A stretch of DNA of 64,000 nt from Streptomyces gardneri (GTDB taxonomy: Bacteria; Actinomycetota; Actinomycetes; Streptomycetales; Streptomycetaceae), in assembly GCF_006539185.1 (NCBI RefSeq), contig NZ_BJMN01000049.1, positions 1 through 64,000 on the forward strand, written 5' to 3'. Numbering within the stretch: position 1 is the first letter of the stretch; each line of letters opens with the position of its first letter. A program made the position numbers and the translations under genes. Under the pieces are notes generated by a model, which had not been told where the DNA came from, did not search any database, and was given only the letters and a program-made list of their open reading frames with translations. Shown here piece after piece: positions 33,530-43,486 of this stretch.

Positions 33530-34573
33530 CTACGGCTTGACCAGGACCTTGAGGGCTGTGCGGTCTTCCATCGACTTGTAGCCCGCGGGGACGCCGTCCA
33601 GGTCGACCGTCAGGTCGAAGACCGGGGACGGGTCGATCGTGCCGGCGAGGACGTCCGGGAGCAGTTCCGGGATGTAGGCGCGGACCGGGGCAACGCCGCC
33701 GCGGAGGGCGATGTTGCGGTCGAACATGACGGAGAGGTCGAGGCCCGTGCCGCTGCCGTGGGGGACGCCCACGTAGCCGATGGAGCCGCCGTCGCGGGTG
33801 ATGGCCACCGCGGTGCGCATGGACTGCTCGGTGCCGACCGCCTCGATCACGCCGTGGGCGCCCTGGCCGCCGGTGAGTTCGCGGACGGCGGCCTCCGCGG
33901 CCTCGCCGCGCTCGGCGACGACGTCCGTGGCGCCGAAGGCGCGGGCGATGTCCGTACGGGCGGTGTGGCGGCCGAGGGCGATGATCCGCTCGGCGCCGAG
34001 GCGCTTGGCGGCGAGGACCCCGCAGAGGCCGACGGCGCCGTCGCCGACGACCGCGACGGTGGAGCCGGGCCTCACGCCCGCGCCGAGGGCCGCGTGGTGG
34101 CCGGTGCCCAGGACGTCGGAGAGGGCGAGCAGCGCGGTCAGGAGGTGGTCGTCGGAGGCGGCGTCGGCGGGCAGCTTGACGAGGGTGCCGTCGGCGAAGG
34201 GGACGCGGACCGCCTCGCCCTGGCCGCCGTCGGAGCCGACCGAGCCCCAGAAGCCGCCGCGCGGGCAGGAGGTCTGGAGGCCCTCGGCGCAGTACTCGCA
34301 GGTGCCGTCGGACCACACGAAGGGCGCGACGACGAGGTCGCCTGCGGCGAAGCCGGTGACGTCGGAGCCGGCCGCCTCGACGATGCCGAGGAACTCGTGG
34401 CCGATGCGCTGGCCGGGCTGTCGGGCGGACTCGCCGCGGTAGGCCCACAGGTCGCTGCCGCAGATGCAGGCGCGCAGCACGCGCAGGACGACGTCGGTGG
34501 AGTCCTGGATCACCGGGTCGGGCACGTCCTCCACGCGCATGTCGAACGGGGCGTGGATGGTGGTGGCGCGCAT
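33530..34573 (-). CDS. Zinc-dependent alcohol dehydrogenase
   Basis: The 347-aa MDR-family enzyme has the catalytic-zinc site C37-x-CGSD and GHE (RIGHEFLGIVE), part of the structural-zinc loop (CEYCAEGLQTSC) and a Rossmann motif VVGDGAVGL. It oxidises alcohols or reduces aldehydes with NAD(P). It is the last gene of an operon with the AGMO-like desaturase and the YhhN protein (18-bp gap). The context suggests it may handle the aldehydes they release, which is inference. Confidence 0.88.
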   Translation of the reverse strand: MRATTIHAPFDMRVEDVPDPVIQDSTDVVLRVLRACICGSDLWAYRGESARQPGQRIGHEFLGIVEAAGSDVTGFAAGDLVVAPFVWSDGTCEYCAEGLQTSCPRGGFWGSVGSDGGQGEAVRVPFADGTLVKLPADAASDDHLLTALLALSDVLGTGHHAALGAGVRPGSTVAVVGDGAVGLCGVLAAKRLGAERIIALGRHTARTDIARAFGATDVVAERGEAAEAAVRELTGGQGAHGVIEAVGTEQSMRTAVAITRDGGSIGYVGVPHGSGTGLDLSVMFDRNIALRGGVAPVRAYIPELLPDVLAGTIDPSPVFDLTVDLDGVPAGYKSMEDRTALKVLVKP

Positions 34574-34591
34574 GGGGGGCGGTCCTTGCTG

Positions 34592-35254
34592 TCAGACGGT
34601 TGTACGACGTTCACCGTACATCGCGGAGAGTACTCCCGCCGTCAGCAGGTACTGCGCCGCGATGTACGTCAGCATGACCCAGAAGTCGGGCGCCGGCAGC
34701 TGGGGCCACTCGGCGACGCCGGTGGCGATGAGGGTGTCGGACAGCAGGAACAGCGCGCCGCCGAGGCCGGCCAGGAGCCCGAGGGCGCTCGCGCGGTAGG
34801 CCATCGCGGTGAGCAGCAGCGAGTACCCGGCGACGGGGATCCGCAGCTCGGCCGGGAGATCGGGCCAGAGCAGCACGATGGTGGTGAGCAGCGCGACCGC
34901 GTAGCCGGCGCCGAGGAGCGGCGACGTACGGCGTCGGCCGAAGAGGACCAGGTAGCAGACGTGTCCGGCGGCGAAGGAGCCCATCCCGACGAGGAAGGCC
35001 CAGTCGGCGTCGGAGAGCAGGAAGACGTCGCCGCCCCAGCCGAAGAGGAGCGCGGCGATCAGGAGCTTCGGGGCGCCCCTGGTGACGGCGTACGCGGCGA
35101 GCAGGGGCATCAGGAGCGGCTTGGCGAGCTGGTGGCCGAGCTCGGCGCCCGCGAGGAGCGAGCCCAGGTCGACGACCGCGGCGAGGCCGAAGGCGGCGAG
35201 CAGGGCCTGGGACGTGGGTGTGGCGGCTCGGGTGGCCGTCGGGACCGTGGTCAC
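34592..35254 (-). CDS. YhhN-family lysoplasmalogenase
   Basis: YhhN/TMEM86 proteins are multi-helix membrane enzymes; the human TMEM86B hydrolyses the vinyl-ether bond of lysoplasmalogens to a fatty aldehyde and glycerophospho-headgroup. This 220-aa protein has about eight helices and the family's GDVFLLSDADWAFLVGMGSFAAGHVCY and GALFLLSDTL blocks with Asp residues likely in the active site. Its GTG overlaps the desaturase stop (GTGA), so it is co-translated with it. Confidence 0.85.
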   Translation of the reverse strand: MTTVPTATRAATPTSQALLAAFGLAAVVDLGSLLAGAELGHQLAKPLLMPLLAAYAVTRGAPKLLIAALLFGWGGDVFLLSDADWAFLVGMGSFAAGHVCYLVLFGRRRTSPLLGAGYAVALLTTIVLLWPDLPAELRIPVAGYSLLLTAMAYRASALGLLAGLGGALFLLSDTLIATGVAEWPQLPAPDFWVMLTYIAAQYLLTAGVLSAMYGERRTTV

Positions 35255-36132
35255 GCGGCTGCCTCCGGCGTCGCGCCGGGCTGCGGGGACCGCTCCGGCA
35301 TGGGGCCCGGTTGCCAGCCCGGGCCGCGGAAGACCCGGCCGACCCGCTCGCGCCAGTCGTGCGCGGAGCGGACGTCGCGGGCGATGGCGGCGTACTCGTG
35401 GGTGGCGACGCGCAGGGGGTTGTACGTCTCGATGTTCTTGGTGAGCCCGTAGACGGGCCGGTCGGTCTCGCCGACCCAGGAGCCGAACATCCGGTCCCAG
35501 ACGATGAGGATCCCGCCGAAGTTCCGGTCCAGGTAGCCGCCTTGGGAGGCGTGGTGGACGCGGTGGTGGGAGGGGGTGTTGAGGACGTACTCGAAGGGGC
35601 GGGGCAGCTTGTCGATGCGCTCGGTGTGGATCCAGAACTGGTAGACGAGGTTGATCGAGTAGCAGAAGGCGACGGCCGCCGGGTGCACGCCGAGGGCGAT
35701 CATCGGCAGGTAGAACGGCCAGCCCGTCACGCCGGTCCACGGCTGGCGCAGGGCGGTGCTGAGGTTGAACTTGCGGCTGCTGTGGTGGACCACGTGGCAC
35801 GCCCAGAGGATGCGGATGACGTGGTGTCCGCGGTGCTGCCAGTAGTAGAGGAAGTCCTGGGCGAGCAGCATCAGCGGGATGGTCCACCACAGGACGGGGA
35901 CGCGGAGCGGGGTGAGCTCGTAGACGGCGGTGTAGATCGCGACGACCGGGATCTTCCACAGCGCGTCGAAGGCGAGGCTCCCGAGCCCCATGCCGATGCT
36001 GGTGGCGGCGTCCTTGGTCTCGTACCCCGCGGCGTCCCCGTCGGGGTGGACACGGTGGCTGACCATCTCCAGGACGGTGAGCAGGACGAACGCCGGTATG
36101 GACCAGAGCACGACATCGGGCAGGTTCGGCAT
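35251..36132 (-). CDS. AGMO-like fatty acid hydroxylase-superfamily membrane oxygenase
   Basis: The 293-aa membrane di-iron enzyme has three His boxes: H100RGHH104, H113VVHH117 and HHRVHH (189-194). The stretches NLSTALRQ, YQFWIHTE and LNTPSHHRVHHA with later LIVWDRMFG are the recognisable signature of alkylglycerol monooxygenase (AGMO/TMEM195), which cleaves ether lipids, rather than a generic sterol desaturase. ATG start is at 36132; stop overlaps the YhhN gene. A 117-bp gap to the VIT gene may carry the operon promoter. Confidence 0.87.
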   Translation of the reverse strand: MPNLPDVVLWSIPAFVLLTVLEMVSHRVHPDGDAAGYETKDAATSIGMGLGSLAFDALWKIPVVAIYTAVYELTPLRVPVLWWTIPLMLLAQDFLYYWQHRGHHVIRILWACHVVHHSSRKFNLSTALRQPWTGVTGWPFYLPMIALGVHPAAVAFCYSINLVYQFWIHTERIDKLPRPFEYVLNTPSHHRVHHASQGGYLDRNFGGILIVWDRMFGSWVGETDRPVYGLTKNIETYNPLRVATHEYAAIARDVRSAHDWRERVGRVFRGPGWQPGPMPERSPQPGATPEAAA

Positions 36133-36249
36133 GCCGTCGACGGTAGGCGTGGCGGGCGGGGCCCGCTAGACGCAGTTACCGACAAGTATGCGAGACGAGT
36201 TGTCAGCAAGCGTTGGCACCTTCCGACAAGACCCCGCGAGACCCCCCCC

Positions 36250-36978
36250 TTAGATCCCGGTCGCGCCCAGCAGCGAGCCCGCGGCGTAGGTGACCGCCAT
36301 GGCGAGGGCGCCGCCGCCCACGTTGCGGAGGATCGCGCGGCCCGCCGGGGCGCTGCCGAGGCGGGCGCTCCACCAGCCCGTGAGGGCGAGGGCCGCCAGG
36401 ACGGAGCCGACCGTGACCCAGAGGCGGACCGAGGTCGGCGGCAGGACGATCGCGAGGAGCGGGAGCAGGGCGCCGACGGTGAAGGCGAGGAAGCTGGCGC
36501 CCGCCGCGTGCCAGGGGTTGGTGAGGTCGTCGGGGTCGATGCCCAGCTCCACGCGCGCGTGGGCGCGCAGGGCGTCGCGCTCGGTGAGCTGTTCGGCGGC
36601 CTCGCGGGCCACGTCGGCGGAGAGGCCGCGGGCGGCCAGGAGGGCGGTCAGTTCGGCGAGTTCCGCTTCCGGGTCCTCGCGCAGTTCGCGTTTCTCCTGG
36701 GCGAGGGCGGCCTCCTCGGAGTCGCGCTGGGTGGAGACCGAGACGTACTCCCCCGCCGCCATGGACATCGACCCGGCGAGCAGCCCCGAGAGGCCCGCGG
36801 TGAGCAGGGCCGCCCGGGACTCCGTGGCGCCGGCGACGCCGACGACGAGGCCGGCGGTGGAGACCACTCCGTCGTTGGCTCCGAGCACGGCGGCCCGGAG
36901 CCAGTTGAGGCGGGAGCCGAGACCTCCGCCGTGGGCCTCGTGTGCGGAGGCTTCGGTGTCCTCGGGTGCGTCGGTCAC
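36250..36978 (-). CDS. VIT1/CCC1-family transporter
   Basis: The 242-aa membrane protein belongs to the VIT1/CCC1 family of iron/manganese transporters. It has the family opening NWLRAAVLGANDGVVSTAGLVVGVAGA (first helix) and two pairs of further helices, with a Glu-rich cytoplasmic metal-binding stretch (about 84-160). It is 24 bp downstream of two amidohydrolase genes and probably shares their transcript, but there is no obvious functional link. Confidence 0.87.
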   Translation of the reverse strand: MTDAPEDTEASAHEAHGGGLGSRLNWLRAAVLGANDGVVSTAGLVVGVAGATESRAALLTAGLSGLLAGSMSMAAGEYVSVSTQRDSEEAALAQEKRELREDPEAELAELTALLAARGLSADVAREAAEQLTERDALRAHARVELGIDPDDLTNPWHAAGASFLAFTVGALLPLLAIVLPPTSVRLWVTVGSVLAALALTGWWSARLGSAPAGRAILRNVGGGALAMAVTYAAGSLLGATGI

Positions 36979-37002
36979 GTCAGGAGCGTCGCACCCGGCG
37001 GG

Positions 37003-38241
37003 TCACCAGACGCGGACCGACCCGCCCGGGGCGAAGGCCGGGCTGGTGGCGCCCGCGGGGACCTCCTTCAGGGGTTCGGCGATCTCCTCGACCGTCGGCC
37101 CGTGGACGGCGGCGAGGGAGTCGAGCAGACGGAGGTCGAAGCCGTAGACACGGGCCGCGTTGCCGCCGACCATCGCCGCGACCTCCTCCTTGGGCAGCCC
37201 CGCGTAGGCGATGCGGAGGCCTTCGCGGGAGTACGGGGTGGTGCCCTCGTCGTGCGGGTAGTCGGTGCCCCACATGATCTTGTCCAGGCCGATCCGCTCG
37301 CGCAGCGGCACCTCGTGGGGGCGCATGAAGCTGGCACCGACGAAGCAGTTGTCGCGCCAGACCTCGCTGGGGCCCTTGCCCATGGACTCCGCGAGCCCGG
37401 CGCCGAACTTGGACTCGGCCGTGGAGGCCTTCGTCGCGGCCGACACCAGACGCCCGTGGTAGTAGTCCAGCATGTCGAGCACGCCCGGGATCCACCCCGA
37501 GCCCTGCTCGGTCAGGATCAGCTTGAGCCCCGGGTGGCGCCGGAACGCGCCGCCGAAGACGAGGTGCCACAGGGCCCGGTGGGAGAACCAGGTCGTCTCC
37601 ACCATGAAGACGGCGCGGGCCGCCGGTTCGTCGCCGAGCGGCGGCGACGCCGAACCGCCGTGGTGGTTGACCGGGACGTCCAGCTCCGCGCAGACCGCCC
37701 AGATCGGGTCGTACGTCTCCGAGTACAGCTCCGGGACGGGCGAGCCCGGCGGGACGCCGGGGAGCAGGATGCCCCCGGTGAGCCCCGCCTCGCGGGTGCG
37801 GCGGATCTCCGCGGCCGCCGCGTCCACGTCGTTGAGGAGGATCTGCGCGACGCCCGCCCTGCGCCCCGGCGCGTCCGCGCAGAAGTCGGCCAGCCAGCGG
37901 TTGTGCGCCTGGAGCCCGGCCCAGCGCTGCTCGTACTCGGCGCGGGTGGGCGGCTGCGCCATCAGCGAGGCCTTGGGGAAGAACGGCGGGATGGTGTTGG
38001 GGAAGACGACCTCGGCGACGACGCCGTCCTCCTCCAGCTCGCGCAGCCGGCGCTGCGAGTTCCAGTTGCGGTCGGCGGTGTCGGCGAGGAGGTCCTCGTA
38101 GGGATTGACGTACGTCGCCGCCCAGGCGTCGAAGTCGTCGTGGTGCTTCTTCTCCAGGTACGGCCGGTAGTCCAGCAGGTCGGCGCCCGCGTGGCAGTCG
38201 GCCGAGATGACGGTGTACCTGTCCATCGGTTCGCCGCCCAT
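37003..38241 (-). CDS. Amidohydrolase-family protein (ACMSD-like), copy 1
   Basis: The 412-aa protein is an amidohydrolase_2 (PF04909-type) enzyme; the family includes decarboxylases such as ACMSD and hydrolases. Metal-ligand regions are SADCHAG near the N-terminus, PVNHHGGSA (about residue 200) and WGTDYPHDEG (about 340). I start it at ATG 38241 because it overlaps the upstream stop (ATGA); an alternative ATG is at 38226. It is a paralogue of the gene before it and is in the TetR-linked operon. Confidence 0.83.
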   Translation of the reverse strand: MGGEPMDRYTVISADCHAGADLLDYRPYLEKKHHDDFDAWAATYVNPYEDLLADTADRNWNSQRRLRELEEDGVVAEVVFPNTIPPFFPKASLMAQPPTRAEYEQRWAGLQAHNRWLADFCADAPGRRAGVAQILLNDVDAAAAEIRRTREAGLTGGILLPGVPPGSPVPELYSETYDPIWAVCAELDVPVNHHGGSASPPLGDEPAARAVFMVETTWFSHRALWHLVFGGAFRRHPGLKLILTEQGSGWIPGVLDMLDYYHGRLVSAATKASTAESKFGAGLAESMGKGPSEVWRDNCFVGASFMRPHEVPLRERIGLDKIMWGTDYPHDEGTTPYSREGLRIAYAGLPKEEVAAMVGGNAARVYGFDLRLLDSLAAVHGPTVEEIAEPLKEVPAGATSPAFAPGGSVRVW

Positions 38242-39524
38242 CAGTTCGTCCCGAGGACCGGGAAGTCGTTCTCGGTCAGCCAGTGGCGGCCCACCTCGCG
38301 CGAGCGTGCCCAGGAAGCCTCCACGGCCGCCTGGTCGGCCGACTGGCCGAGGTCGGCGGGGGTGGGGCCGATCCGGCGGGCGATGGGTTCGAGGGCGGGC
38401 AGGTCGAAGCCGAAGACCTCCGCGGCCGCGAGCCCCAGCATCCGCCGGGTCTCCCCCACCGGGATGTCGTGGAAGGTGTTCCGCAGCCACGCGCGCGTGG
38501 CGGGCCAGGTCCCCTCCGGGTGCGGGAAGTCCGAGCCCCACAGGATGTTGTCGACGCCGATCTCGTACCGCTGGGCGAGTTCGCGCCGCTTGGTGTTGGT
38601 CGCGCAGATGAAGACCTGCCGGTCCAGGTACTCGCTCGGCGGCCGCCTCAGCTCCGCGAACGGGGACAGCTTCTTGCCGCCGTGCGCGCCGAGGTAGAGC
38701 CGGTCCATGAACCAGAGCAGGTTGGGCAGCCACCAGCAGCCGGACTCGGCGACGCCGAACCTGAGGCCGGGGTGGCGCTCGAAGACCCCGGACCAGAGCA
38801 GGAACCACAGCGGCCTGGCCGGCCAGAAGGTGACCTCGGAGACGTAGATCCCGAGGTGGTCGCCGTACTCCTCGCGGGGCGCGGCGCCGGAGTGGGTGAC
38901 GACCGGCATGCCGGTCTCGGCGGCGGCCGCCCACACCGGGTCGTAGCGCCGGTCGTGGTACGGGGCCTTGTCCACCCACATGGAGGGGATCATGAGCGCG
39001 CCGAGTCCGGACTCCTTGGCCCGGTGGATCTCGGCGACGACCTCGACGGGGTCGGCGGTGACGGGGAGCAGCGCCACCCCGCAGTGCCGCTGCGGGTTCT
39101 GGCCGACGAACTCGGCGAGCCAGCGGTTGTGCGCCTTCGCGCCCGCCATGCCGAGCACCGGGTCCTGGTCGCCGGAGAGACCGAGGCCGACGCCGAAGGG
39201 GGCGGCGGTCTGACTGTCGACGGCGTCCGCGTCGGGGAAGACGACCTCGGCGGCGACCCCGTCGCCGTCGAGCTCCTTGAGCCGCTGGGCGGCGTCCCAG
39301 CCGCCGCGCAGGCCCTCCTCGTTGTCGTGGAACCACTTGTCGGCGAAGGCCTCGTTGCGTACGCCGAGGCGGGTCATCGCCTCGCGGCGCGCGTCGCGCC
39401 CGGCGAGGAACTCGTCGAAGGCGCGGTGGTGGCGGGACTCCAGATAGGGCCGGTACTGCTCGGTGGGCAGCCCGGCGTGACAGTCGGAGGAGATGATCAG
39501 ATACGGATCCTCGTACGTCGTCAT
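38241..39524 (-). CDS. Amidohydrolase-family protein (ACMSD-like), copy 2
   Basis: The 427-aa protein is a paralogue of the downstream amidohydrolase, with the same metal-ligand pattern: SSDCHAG, PVVTHSGAA and WGSDFPHPEG. The shared ...ELDGDGVAAEVVFP / ...HNRWLAEF pattern shows the two came from an ancient duplication. It is overlapped by the next gene (ATGA) and follows the SDR by 13 bp. The reaction is unknown; a hydrolytic or decarboxylating step in a catabolic route is likely. Confidence 0.83.
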   Translation of the reverse strand: MTTYEDPYLIISSDCHAGLPTEQYRPYLESRHHRAFDEFLAGRDARREAMTRLGVRNEAFADKWFHDNEEGLRGGWDAAQRLKELDGDGVAAEVVFPDADAVDSQTAAPFGVGLGLSGDQDPVLGMAGAKAHNRWLAEFVGQNPQRHCGVALLPVTADPVEVVAEIHRAKESGLGALMIPSMWVDKAPYHDRRYDPVWAAAAETGMPVVTHSGAAPREEYGDHLGIYVSEVTFWPARPLWFLLWSGVFERHPGLRFGVAESGCWWLPNLLWFMDRLYLGAHGGKKLSPFAELRRPPSEYLDRQVFICATNTKRRELAQRYEIGVDNILWGSDFPHPEGTWPATRAWLRNTFHDIPVGETRRMLGLAAAEVFGFDLPALEPIARRIGPTPADLGQSADQAAVEASWARSREVGRHWLTENDFPVLGTN

Positions 39525-39537
39525 GGCGGTACGCCCC

Positions 39538-40463
<926 letters not shown>

Positions 40464-40464
<1 letters not shown>

Positions 40465-41261
40465 CAGACACTTCCTTCCGGGGGGCCGTCGAGGATCTGC
40501 AGCGGGTCGTCGTACCGCTGGTGGATATAGGGCAGCAGCGCCTGCGCGGAGACGCGTTCGGCGACCGTGCCCCGCTGGTCGGTGGTCTTCTCGCCGATCG
40601 TGATCTCGACGAGCCGGCGTACGGGCAGGTCGGCCACCGGGTCGTACATGGACTCGCGCAGGACCACGTCACCGGTGACCCGCTCCAGCTTCCGCACCTT
40701 CTCGTTGCGGACGCAGTGGACGAGGACGGGGTCCGCGTCGAAGCCGGTGCCGTCCACGCCCGGCAGGAACTTGAAGTAGAAGTCGGTCTTCTCGACGGGC
40801 TCCGGCAGCGGCAGCGGGCCGGCGACGGCGCCGCGCACCTCGACGAAGGCGATGCCGTGCCGGGCGAGGGCCGCGCGGACGACGAGCCCTTCACGCTCGA
40901 CCGTGACCTCGCCCAGCTTCTTCGGTTCGCCGAAGACCTCGCGCCCGCCGATCAGGGCGCGCTCGTGGGTCATCGGCATGACCAGCGGGTACCAGCCCTC
41001 GCGGTCGCCGTGGGCGGCGGCCACCGCCACGGAGCCTGCGCCCAGGGGGTAGCCGGGCAGGTCGACCCGGCTGATGTTGGCGCGCACGAGCGGGCGTGAC
41101 GTGGGTTTCAGCGGGGGCGGCAGGATCGCCGCGACGACGTCGGGGTCGGTCTCCCAGACGGCGACCACTCCGGTGGACCAGATGTCGGGGAGCTTCGCGC
41201 TCTTCGTGCGCGCCGCCGTGATCTCGGCTTCGGTGCGGGCGCCGTACCGTACTCGTGCCAT
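40464..41261 (-). CDS. Acetoacetate decarboxylase-fold protein
   Basis: The 265-aa protein belongs to the acetoacetate decarboxylase (ADC) superfamily, whose members decarboxylate or hydrolyse beta-keto acids using a Schiff-base Lys. The conserved stretch is YPLVMPMTHERALIGGREVFGEPKKLGEV, with EPKK holding the likely Lys. It is the first gene of the operon and is divergent from the TetR regulator. ATG 41261 (MARVRYGA) is used. Confidence 0.8.
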
Positions 41262-41301
41262 GACGTACCACCCTTCGGGAGGGTCCTCTGGACAGTCGGC
41301 C

Positions 41302-41316
41302 TGTAACACAGTTACA
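41302..41316. promoter_or_regulatory. Candidate TetR operator TGTAAC-ACA-GTTACA
   Basis: A perfect palindrome (6-base arms, 3-base spacer) lies in the 109-bp gap between the divergent ADC-family gene and the TetR gene, so it can repress both promoters. Confidence 0.6.
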
Positions 41317-41370
41317 CCGTCGCCGATGAAGGGTAAAGACCCGTGCACGCAGAGGAGTTGGGGGAGAGCG

Positions 41371-42039
41371 ATGGCACGCTCGGCGCTGAGCCGCGACGAA
41401 GTCCTGGACACCGCGGCCGCCCTGGTGAGGGAGCACGGCCCGGCCGCCCTGACCATGCGCAGGCTCGCCGCCGAGCTGGGCACGGCGGTCACCTCGATCT
41501 ACTGGCACGTGGGCAACCGCGAGTCGCTCCTCGACGCGCTCGTCAGCCGCACGGTCACCGACCTCGGCACGATCCGCCCGCGCGGGACGACCCCCACCGA
41601 GCGGATCGTCTCGGTCGCCCGCTCGCTCCGGCGCGCCCTGCGGGAGCGCCCGCACCTGGTGGCGATGGTCCACGAACGGGGCCTGACGGAGCGGATGTTC
41701 CTGCCGGCCCAGCGCGCCCTGGCCCACGAGGCCCACGCGGCGGGGCTGCGCGGGGCGCACGCGGCGCGGGCCGTCCGAGCGCTGCAGTTCCAGGTCGTCG
41801 GCTACGTCCTGGTGGAGCGCAACCGCGAGCGGGCCCCCGCCCAGTCCCCCGCCGAGGAGGAGCTGTGGCGCGAGGAGGCGGCCGGGTCGGACGCCGAGCT
41901 GGCGCGCGCCCTGGCCGCGCCGATCGACACCGAGGCGCTCTTCGTCGACTCGGTACGGGCCCTGGTGGACGGTCTGCTCGCCGGGGCCTCCGGGGACACC
42001 GGGGACGGGGCTGTCGGTCGCGGGCCGTATTCTCTTTGA
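41371..42039 (+). CDS. TetR/AcrR-family transcriptional regulator
   Basis: The 222-aa regulator has an N-terminal TetR HTH (about 7-55, LSRDEVLDTAAALVREHGPAALTMRRLAAELGTAVTSIYWHVGNRESLLDALV) and a helical ligand-binding part (about 75-205). GGGGGAGAG lies before ATG 41371. It likely represses the divergent ADC-SDR-amidohydrolase operon through the palindrome at 41302-41316. The stop is directly followed (2 nt) by the exonuclease gene. Confidence 0.9.
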   Translation: MARSALSRDEVLDTAAALVREHGPAALTMRRLAAELGTAVTSIYWHVGNRESLLDALVSRTVTDLGTIRPRGTTPTERIVSVARSLRRALRERPHLVAMVHERGLTERMFLPAQRALAHEAHAAGLRGAHAARAVRALQFQVVGYVLVERNRERAPAQSPAEEELWREEAAGSDAELARALAAPIDTEALFVDSVRALVDGLLAGASGDTGDGAVGRGPYSL

Positions 42040-42041
42040 CC

Positions 42042-43034
42042 ATGCTCGACGACCGTACGACAGCAGCGACGTGGCCGGCCGCCTACCCACAGGGGTACGC
42101 GGTCGTCGACGTGGAGACCACCGGCCTCGCGCGCGACGACCGGATAGTTTCTGCTGCCGTCTACCGGCTGGACGCCCAGGGGAACGTCGAGGACCACTGG
42201 TACACGCTCGTCAACCCCGAGCGCGACCCCGGTCCCGTCTGGATCCACGGGCTGACCAGCGACGTCCTGGAGGGCGCGCCGCTCTTCCCGGAGATCGCGG
42301 CGGAGTTCGCGGCCCGGCTCGACGGCCGGGTCCTGGTCGCGCACAACGCGATGTTCGACTGGCAGATGATCGCCAGGGAGTACGCGCGCGCCGAGCGGAC
42401 CGCGCCCGTGCGGCAGCGGCTGTGCACGATCGCGCTCGCCAAGGAGCTGTCGCTGCCGCTGCCCAACCACAAGCTGGCGACGCTCGCCGCGCACTTCGGG
42501 GTCGTCCAGCAGCGCGCGCACAACGCGCTGGACGACGCGCGGGTCCTCGCCGAGGCGTTCCGGCCGAGCCTGCACGCGGCGGCCGAGCGGAACGTCCGGC
42601 TGCCGCTCCTGGAGTGCCGGCCGCTGACGGAGTGGGCCGGTGCCCCGGCGCAGCCCCGGATCGGCCACCAGGGTTCGTACGCGGCGCCGTCCTCGTCCGC
42701 GTACCGCATGAACTCCTGGCGCCCCTCCCGGAAGCGTCCCGCCTGCCCGTACCCCAACCCCGGCCGGTACGAGACGGACCGGCCGCTCAAGCAGGGCATG
42801 CGGGTGGCCTTCTCCGGCGACACCTCCGTCGACCGGGAGCTCCTGGAGGACCGCACGGTCGAGGCGGGGCTCCATGTCGCCACCAGCGTCTCCCGGCTGA
42901 CGAGCCTGCTCGTCACGAACGACCCGGACGCGCCCACCTCCAAGACGCTGAAGGCGAAGTCCTTCGGCACGCCGGTCGTCGACGAGGCGGCCTACACGCA
43001 GCTGCTGCGGGACGTGGCCCCGGCAGACGGGTGA
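42042..43034 (+). CDS. DEDDh-type 3'-5' exonuclease
   Basis: The 330-aa protein is a DnaQ/Exo-family exonuclease: D23 and E25 (VVDVETTGL), the Asp in HNAMFDW, and HNALDDAR complete the DEDDh active site in residues ~19-180. A C-terminal domain (about 240-325, GMRVAFSGDTSVDRELLEDRTVEAG) resembles a BRCT domain. It probably acts in DNA repair or proofreading; the exact role is unknown. ATG starts 2 nt after the TetR stop, so the two are co-translated. Confidence 0.88.
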   Translation: MLDDRTTAATWPAAYPQGYAVVDVETTGLARDDRIVSAAVYRLDAQGNVEDHWYTLVNPERDPGPVWIHGLTSDVLEGAPLFPEIAAEFAARLDGRVLVAHNAMFDWQMIAREYARAERTAPVRQRLCTIALAKELSLPLPNHKLATLAAHFGVVQQRAHNALDDARVLAEAFRPSLHAAAERNVRLPLLECRPLTEWAGAPAQPRIGHQGSYAAPSSSAYRMNSWRPSRKRPACPYPNPGRYETDRPLKQGMRVAFSGDTSVDRELLEDRTVEAGLHVATSVSRLTSLLVTNDPDAPTSKTLKAKSFGTPVVDEAAYTQLLRDVAPADG

Positions 43035-43097
43035 CGCGCGGGGCCGGGTGGGCGTGGCTCGCTGCGCCCGCCCACCGGGAGCTCCACCCTGTGGCGC

Positions 43098-43331
43098 ATG
43101 GCACGTTGTGAGGTCTGCGGAAACGATTACGGCATGTCCTTCGAGGTTCATGCCCAGGGTGCGATTCACGTCTTCGACTGCTTCGCGTGCGCCATCCACC
43201 GCATGGCGCCCATCTGCGAGCACTGTCGCGTCCAGATCATCGGGCAGGGCGTCGAGAGCGAGGGCAGCTGGTACTGCGGCGCCCACTGCGCCCGCGCGGA
43301 GGGAAAGGTGGGCATCGTCGACAGGGTGTGA
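43098..43331 (+). CDS. Small zinc-ribbon-like protein
   Basis: The 77-aa protein holds four Cys pairs/pairs with His: CEVCG, CFACAIHRM, CEHC and YCGAHC, likely two zinc sites of a treble-clef or metallothionein-like type. The rest is unremarkable. Its function is unknown. It is 63 bp after the exonuclease gene in the same direction. Confidence 0.8.
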   Translation: MARCEVCGNDYGMSFEVHAQGAIHVFDCFACAIHRMAPICEHCRVQIIGQGVESEGSWYCGAHCARAEGKVGIVDRV

Positions 43332-43486
43332 CCGGCCGGTCCACGACTCCGGACCGGCACATCGAGGACCGGCACATCGACATGCCGGCACACCGATCCG
43401 AGGAAACGATCCTGGGGAGCGCGGCCTCCCCGGGTCGGCCGAACCCCGCCGCACGCACCCCATGACCCCGGTTGTACCGTCATGGG

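Noticed and set aside
35218..38697. ~1160-codon plus-strand open frame across several minus-strand genes
   Set aside because: It crosses four recognisable genes on the other strand and has only low-complexity Arg/Gly/Asp composition.
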